The notes under the pieces: generated by a model
Told to the model about the DNA's origin: nothing
The model's database searches: none
The model's input: the letters and a program-made list of their open reading frames with translations, nothing else
Position numbers and translations under genes: made by a program
In this document: in pieces, positions 6,049 to 9,493 of the stretch
How positions within the stretch are numbered: the stretch's first letter is position 1
Layout of the letters: every line of letters begins with the position of its first letter
Assembly: GCA_030628245.1 (NCBI GenBank)
Contig: DAOVRI010000059.1
Span: forward strand, 1 to 9,493
DNA: 9,493 bases
Origin: Dehalococcoidales bacterium
Lineage (GTDB): Bacteria > Chloroflexota > Dehalococcoidia > Dehalococcoidales > RBG-16-60-22
Reading direction: 5' to 3'

Positions 6049-7126
6049 TATCGGCAGACTATTTACCGTAACCAGCTTCGGCGAGAGCCACGGTAAATGT
6101 GTGGGCGTCATCGTTGACGGCTGCCCCGCCGGTTTGCCCCTCACCGGGGCGGATATCCAGAAAGAAGTGGACCGGCGACGGGCCGGCGAGGGCGCGGCAT
6201 CGACCACCCGACGGGAGGAAGATAGAGTCGAGATTCTGGCCGGGGTCAGCGACGGCTTCACTACCGGCGCGCCCGTTTGCCTGCTGATAGCCAACGAGGA
6301 TATCAAAGATGCCGACTACGAGAGCATCAGGTCCAAGCTACGGCCGGGACATGCCGACTACACCGCATATATGAAATACGGCGGTTTCAACGACTGGTGG
6401 GGCGGGGGCAGGTTTTCCGGCAGGATTACCGCCACCTTCGTCATGGCGGGAGCCGTGGCCAGGAAACTTCTTGATCTGATTGGCGTCGAAATAGTCGCCC
6501 ATACGGTGGAAATCGGCGGCGTCGTGGCCGGGCCCGTGGAATTCGATGAAATAAAGAAGGCCGGGGCCGACCCGCTGTATTGTGCCGACCCCGCCGCCTC
6601 GAAGAAAATGACCGAAATTATCGCCAGTACCAGGCAGGAAGGCGACAGCCTCGGCGGTATTATCGAAGGTATCGCTCGCAATGTGCCGGTCGGTCTCGGC
6701 GAGCCGGTCTTCGATAACCTTGACGGGGATATGGCTAAAGCACTGCTTGCCATACCGGCGGTAAAGGGAGTGGAGTTCGGCGCCGGTTTTGCGGCAGCCC
6801 GTAAAAAGGGTTCGGAGAACAATGACCCGTTTATCGTTCGGGACGATAGAATAGTCACAGCGACCAATAATGCCGGCGGGATTCTCGGCGGCATCAGCAA
6901 CGGTATGCCTTTAGTGGTCAGGGTAGCCGTCAAGCCTACCTCCTCCATCGCCCGGGAACAGAAAACGGTTGATATCCAGAAAATGGCAAGCACCGACCTT
7001 AAAATCGAAGGCAGGCACGATGTCTGCATCGTCCCCAGGGCGGTGCCGGTGGTTGAAGCCATGATGGCGATAACGCTCTGCGATTTTGCCATGAGGGCGG
7101 GCCTGATTCCGAGGGTAATAAAATGA
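6038..7126 (+). CDS. aroC: Chorismate synthase
   Basis: The enzyme eliminates phosphate from EPSP to form chorismate, needing reduced FMN. The 362-residue protein has the expected conserved blocks: SFGESHGKCVGVIVDGCPAG at 13-32 with catalytic H18, RPGHADY with H105, GGGRFSGRIT at 122-131, TNNAGGILGGISNG in the FMN site, KPTSSI, and the C-terminal RHDVCIVPRAVPVVEA. The GGGRFSGR loop differs from the GGGRSSAR of E. coli. Similar FSGR forms are, as I recall, common in anaerobic Firmicutes and relatives, so it is a lineage variant and not a defect. GGAG lies 4 nt upstream of the ATG within aroA. It overlaps aroA by 11 nt and pheA by ATGA. Whether the FMN reductase activity is intrinsic cannot be read from sequence. 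Confidence 0.96.
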   Translation: MQNSIGRLFTVTSFGESHGKCVGVIVDGCPAGLPLTGADIQKEVDRRRAGEGAASTTRREEDRVEILAGVSDGFTTGAPVCLLIANEDIKDADYESIRSKLRPGHADYTAYMKYGGFNDWWGGGRFSGRITATFVMAGAVARKLLDLIGVEIVAHTVEIGGVVAGPVEFDEIKKAGADPLYCADPAASKKMTEIIASTRQEGDSLGGIIEGIARNVPVGLGEPVFDNLDGDMAKALLAIPAVKGVEFGAGFAAARKKGSENNDPFIVRDDRIVTATNNAGGILGGISNGMPLVVRVAVKPTSSIAREQKTVDIQKMASTDLKIEGRHDVCIVPRAVPVVEAMMAITLCDFAMRAGLIPRVIK

Positions 7127-8190
7127 GCCTTGATGATTTAAGAAAAAAGATAGATGAATTGGACTCCAGGCTGGTCGAGCTTATCGGCGAGAGGATAAAA
7201 ATAGCCGAAGAAATCGGCCAGGGTAAGAAAGAGGAGAGCCGGCTCATCGAGGACAGAGAAAGAGAGCTTAAAGTCCTGCGCAATGTCCGGAGTCTGGCGC
7301 GGGATAAAAATATAAGCCCCAGCGATATGGAAAACATCTACCGGAATATCATCGATGCCTGCCGGAAGATTCAGGGGGTAGCCGTCGCTTTCCAGGGCGA
7401 GCCGGGTGCTTACACGGAGGAGGCCGCCTTCTGCTTCTTCGGCAAATCGACCAAGGGCATCCCTTACGAAAGTATCGATGAGGTTTTCGAGGTGGTTGAG
7501 GTCGGCGATGTACCTTTCGCCATGGTGCCCGTGGAAAACTCGCTGGAGGGGAGCATTACCAGGGCGTATGACCTCCTGCTGGACTCGCCCCTTATGGTCT
7601 GCGGCGAGACGGAGCTACGCATCAGCCACTGTTTAATAGCCATTGAGGGGGCCAGCCTGGACACTATAAAAATGGTCTATTCTCACCCGCAGGCGCTCGG
7701 CCAGTGCCGCAATTTCCTGAATCACTTGAACTGTGAGCTTATTCCCGCCTCGGACACGGCGGGCAGCGTCAGGATGATAAAAGAGCAGGGTCGACTGGAC
7801 AGCGTCGCTATTGCCAGCGCCAAGGCCGCCGAAATCTATGGCATGAAGATAATCGCGCGGGAAATAGAGGACAATCCCCACAATTTCACTAGGTTCTTTA
7901 TCCTGTCTAAAGAGGATTCCCCACCTACGGGCAATGACAAGACATCCATCGTCTTTTCTCTCAAGCATAAACCGGGGGCGCTGTACGACTGCCTCCGGGA
8001 GTTCGCTTCGAGGGAGATAAACCTGACCAAACTCGAGTCCCGCCCGATGCGGCACCAGCCCTGGGAATATAACTTCTACATGGATGTCTCCGGGCATCGT
8101 GAACAGAAGGACGTAGCTGAGGCTCTAAAAGCACTGGAAGAACATGCGGTATTTGTGAAAATCCTGGGGTCGTACCCGAAGGCTAGATAG
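7123..8190 (+). CDS. pheA: Bifunctional chorismate mutase / prephenate dehydratase
   Basis: The protein converts chorismate to prephenate and then to phenylpyruvate, the phenylalanine precursor. Of 355 residues, 1-85 form an AroQ chorismate mutase helix bundle. All active-site residues of the E. coli domain map with a constant offset of four: R7, R24, K35, D44, R47, E48 and Q84. Residues 86-262 are the dehydratase, with AFQGEPGAYTEEAA, PVENSLEG at 136-143 and the catalytic TRFF at 256-259. Residues 273-350 are an ACT domain with PGAL (284-287) and ESRP (305-308), the phenylalanine-binding motifs, so feedback inhibition by phenylalanine is expected. GAGGGT lies 6 nt before the ATG, and the stop of aroC overlaps the start by 4 nt. 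It is the last of the overlapping genes. Confidence 0.96.
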   Translation: MSLDDLRKKIDELDSRLVELIGERIKIAEEIGQGKKEESRLIEDRERELKVLRNVRSLARDKNISPSDMENIYRNIIDACRKIQGVAVAFQGEPGAYTEEAAFCFFGKSTKGIPYESIDEVFEVVEVGDVPFAMVPVENSLEGSITRAYDLLLDSPLMVCGETELRISHCLIAIEGASLDTIKMVYSHPQALGQCRNFLNHLNCELIPASDTAGSVRMIKEQGRLDSVAIASAKAAEIYGMKIIAREIEDNPHNFTRFFILSKEDSPPTGNDKTSIVFSLKHKPGALYDCLREFASREINLTKLESRPMRHQPWEYNFYMDVSGHREQKDVAEALKALEEHAVFVKILGSYPKAR

Positions 8191-8205
8191 CCTTGCCAGA
8201 TTACC

Positions 8206-8239
8206 AAAGCTGCATTTTCTCGAAAGCAAATCAGCTTTC
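8206..8239 (+). promoter_or_regulatory. Competing hairpins in the pheA-tyrA spacer
   Basis: AAAGCTG (8206-8212) pairs with CAGCTTT (8232-8238), while GAAAGC (8222-8227) pairs with GCTTTC (8234-8239). The two stems share the same 3' arm and cannot form together. No U-run follows, so this is not a standard terminator. The 78-nt spacer contains no Tyr- or Phe-rich leader ORF. It could be a processing site, a weak attenuator or chance. Confidence 0.3.
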
Positions 8240-8257
8240 AAAGTTTAAATATGATTA

Positions 8258-8264
8258 GAGGTGG
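8258..8264 (+). promoter_or_regulatory. Ribosome binding site fixing the tyrA GTG start
   Basis: GAGGTGG matches the anti-Shine-Dalgarno core and sits 4-5 nt before GTG at 8269. The in-frame ATG at 8251 has only AT-rich sequence upstream and lies ahead of this site, so GTG at 8269 is preferred. Confidence 0.7.
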
Positions 8265-8268
8265 AAGT

Positions 8269-9141
8269 GTGAAGGTAGCCATAATCGGTGGCTCGGGTAA
8301 AATGGGGCGGTGGCTGGCTGACTTTCTGTTGAAAGATGGCCGGGAGGTGGTAGTAACCGGCCGGAATAGCGAGAAACTCCTGGAAGCCGGGCGTCAACTC
8401 GGTGTTGAAACTGCTGCCAGTAATGCGGAAGCGGTCAGGGGAGCCGATTATGTACTGATATCTGTGCCGATAGAGAGTCTTGAGGAGGTAATCAGGCAGA
8501 TAGGCCCCAATATACAGTCGGAGCAGGTGGTTATAGATATTACCTCTACCAAGGCACTCCCGGTTGAAATAATGCACGAGCATGTAAAAAACGGCTTGGT
8601 GCTTGGTGCCCATCCTTTGTTTGGCCCCGGTGCTAGGGGCATAGCCAACAAGAATATTGTGCTGACACCCACCAGCGATAAAGAGGGAGCACTGGCTCAA
8701 AAAATTAAAAATTATCTGGAAACCAGAGGCGCCAGGGTGACCCTGATGACTCCCCAGGAACATGATGAGACGATGAGTCTGGTCCTCGGTTTATCTCATT
8801 TTATTGCCTTGGTTGCCGCCGATACATTGCTCAGTTCGGGCAAGTTAAAACCGATGGCGGCAGCCGGTAGCTCTACTTATAAGGTGCTGCTGACCCTGAT
8901 AGAAAGCGTGCTCTCCGAAGACCCGGAGCTTTACGCCTCTTTACAAATGAGCCTGCCCAAGGTAACGGAGTTTGAGAAACTGTTTCAGAAGAGAACAGGG
9001 GAATGGGCGAATCTGGTGGCAGGTAAGGACAGGCGGGAATTTATCCGGCGCATGAAAGCCATGAAAGACAAGTTGGAAAAGGTTGCTCCCGACTTCGTGA
9101 AGTCTTACGAGAACGTGTACAGGATAGTGGAAGGTTTATAA
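8269..9141 (+). CDS. tyrA: Prephenate dehydrogenase
   Basis: The enzyme oxidatively decarboxylates prephenate to 4-hydroxyphenylpyruvate, the tyrosine precursor. With the GTG start it has 290 residues; an ATG at 8251 would add only six (MIRGGS). The N-terminal Rossmann domain opens KVAIIGGSGKMG with the glycine motif at 7-13. DITSTK at 90-95 corresponds to the conserved serine segment, HPLFGPGA has H115, and GLSHFIA has H177; these two match the catalytic histidine positions of TyrA. The C-terminal half is the all-helical dimerisation domain. No chorismate mutase or ACT domain is fused. After the second strand the sequence reads VTGRN with no acidic residue, suggesting NADP+ preference. It lies 78 nt after pheA, probably in the same operon. 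Confidence 0.92.
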   Translation: MKVAIIGGSGKMGRWLADFLLKDGREVVVTGRNSEKLLEAGRQLGVETAASNAEAVRGADYVLISVPIESLEEVIRQIGPNIQSEQVVIDITSTKALPVEIMHEHVKNGLVLGAHPLFGPGARGIANKNIVLTPTSDKEGALAQKIKNYLETRGARVTLMTPQEHDETMSLVLGLSHFIALVAADTLLSSGKLKPMAAAGSSTYKVLLTLIESVLSEDPELYASLQMSLPKVTEFEKLFQKRTGEWANLVAGKDRREFIRRMKAMKDKLEKVAPDFVKSYENVYRIVEGL

Positions 9142-9143
9142 GG

Positions 9144-9491
9144 TCACTCCGCCTCATATGGCTCAAAGATAAAGTCGAGGTCGGCCTGGAGGGCGGCCAG
9201 TTTCTCCTTCGGGAAAAGCTTCTCATCGACGTCAATCATCAGCTTCGTCTCACCCCTGGCGGCGCCGACCACATGCACGCGCAGGCACTCTTTTCCCGCC
9301 TTGCCCCCCTCGTCTTTGACGTTGAAAGTTAACGTGCCGCGCGAAACAAATGAAGCCGATTCGTCCGGCAGGGTATAGGTTTCCAGCTTATTCTCGCCCA
9401 GGCTGGTCCCCTGCTTAAGAGTGAAATCCCTTATCTCCGCGAAGAGCAGCTCCGGGTTGACTTCCACGTATGTTTTCCTGATTTTTATCAC
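9144..9491 (-). CDS. Hypothetical protein, start near window edge
   Basis: I do not recognise this 115-residue product. It begins with a GTG at 9489-9491, only 2 nt from the window end, so its ribosome binding site cannot be seen and it could start further upstream. The sequence has no signal peptide or membrane segment. A pattern of a basic strand (IKIRKTYVEV), an amphipathic helix (PELLFAEIRDFTLKQG), several alternating beta-like stretches (SFVSRGTLTFNVK, LRVHVVGAA, TKLMIDVD) and a C-terminal helix ending in acidic FEPYEAE suggests a small alpha/beta cytoplasmic protein; this is only secondary-structure impression. Codon use resembles its neighbours. It converges on tyrA with a 2-nt gap, so no terminator lies between them. 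Confidence 0.65.
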   Translation of the reverse strand: MIKIRKTYVEVNPELLFAEIRDFTLKQGTSLGENKLETYTLPDESASFVSRGTLTFNVKDEGGKAGKECLRVHVVGAARGETKLMIDVDEKLFPKEKLAALQADLDFIFEPYEAE

Positions 9492-9493
9492 GG

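Noticed and set aside
6401..6430. Defective chorismate synthase because of the altered GGGRSSAR loop
   Set aside because: The FSGR form keeps the conserved Ser and Arg and the other motifs and both catalytic histidines are intact, so it looks like a functional lineage variant.
8206..8239. Terminator after pheA
   Set aside because: The hairpin arms are AT-rich and followed by CAAAGTTTAAAT without a U-tract, so standard termination is not supported.
8251..8268. ATG at 8251 as the tyrA start
   Set aside because: No Shine-Dalgarno precedes it, while a good one falls between it and GTG at 8269, which also gives the normal N-terminus for a Rossmann enzyme.

Overview
The window looks like bacterial core chromosome, most likely from an anaerobic Chloroflexota of the Dehalococcoidia type. 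That assignment is inference. It rests on the compact aroB-aroD-aroE-aroK-aroA-aroC-pheA-tyrA gene order, which I recall from Dehalococcoides and its relatives, and on the style of the proteins: a long-loop S12, a type I dehydroquinase of only 221 residues, and an AroC with a GGGRFSGR loop. No mobile element, tRNA, rRNA, CRISPR array or phage gene is visible.

Left part (1-1297, minus strand): the start of the str operon, read right to left as rpsL (S12), rpsG (S7) and fusA (EF-G, cut by the window edge after 106 codons). A TTGACA promoter at 1429-1457 precedes it. The untranslated leader of roughly 120 nt contains two clear hairpins and a 12-bp palindrome.

Middle (1298-1589): an AT-rich divergent spacer that separates the str operon from the aromatic operon on the plus strand.

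Right part (1590-9141, plus strand): eight genes taking DAHP to prephenate and on to the phenylalanine and tyrosine precursors. They are DHQ synthase (aroB), type I dehydroquinase (aroD), shikimate dehydrogenase (aroE), shikimate kinase (aroK), EPSP synthase (aroA), chorismate synthase (aroC), fused chorismate mutase/prephenate dehydratase with an ACT domain (pheA), and prephenate dehydrogenase (tyrA). The first seven overlap at every junction (14, 8, 11, 11, 11 and 4 nt), so they are almost certainly co-transcribed and translationally coupled. tyrA follows after a 78-nt spacer. DAHP synthase, the committed step, is not in the window. At the right edge a short unrecognised minus-strand gene converges on tyrA with a gap of only 2 nt.

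I see no new biological system here. The points most worth a second look are the structured str-operon leader, a 34-residue acidic low-complexity insert in the EPSP synthase just before its DSHGDHR motif, a glyphosate-loop sequence suggesting an insensitive enzyme, a two-codon mini-ORF abutting aroB, and three near-identical 11-nt gene overlaps.
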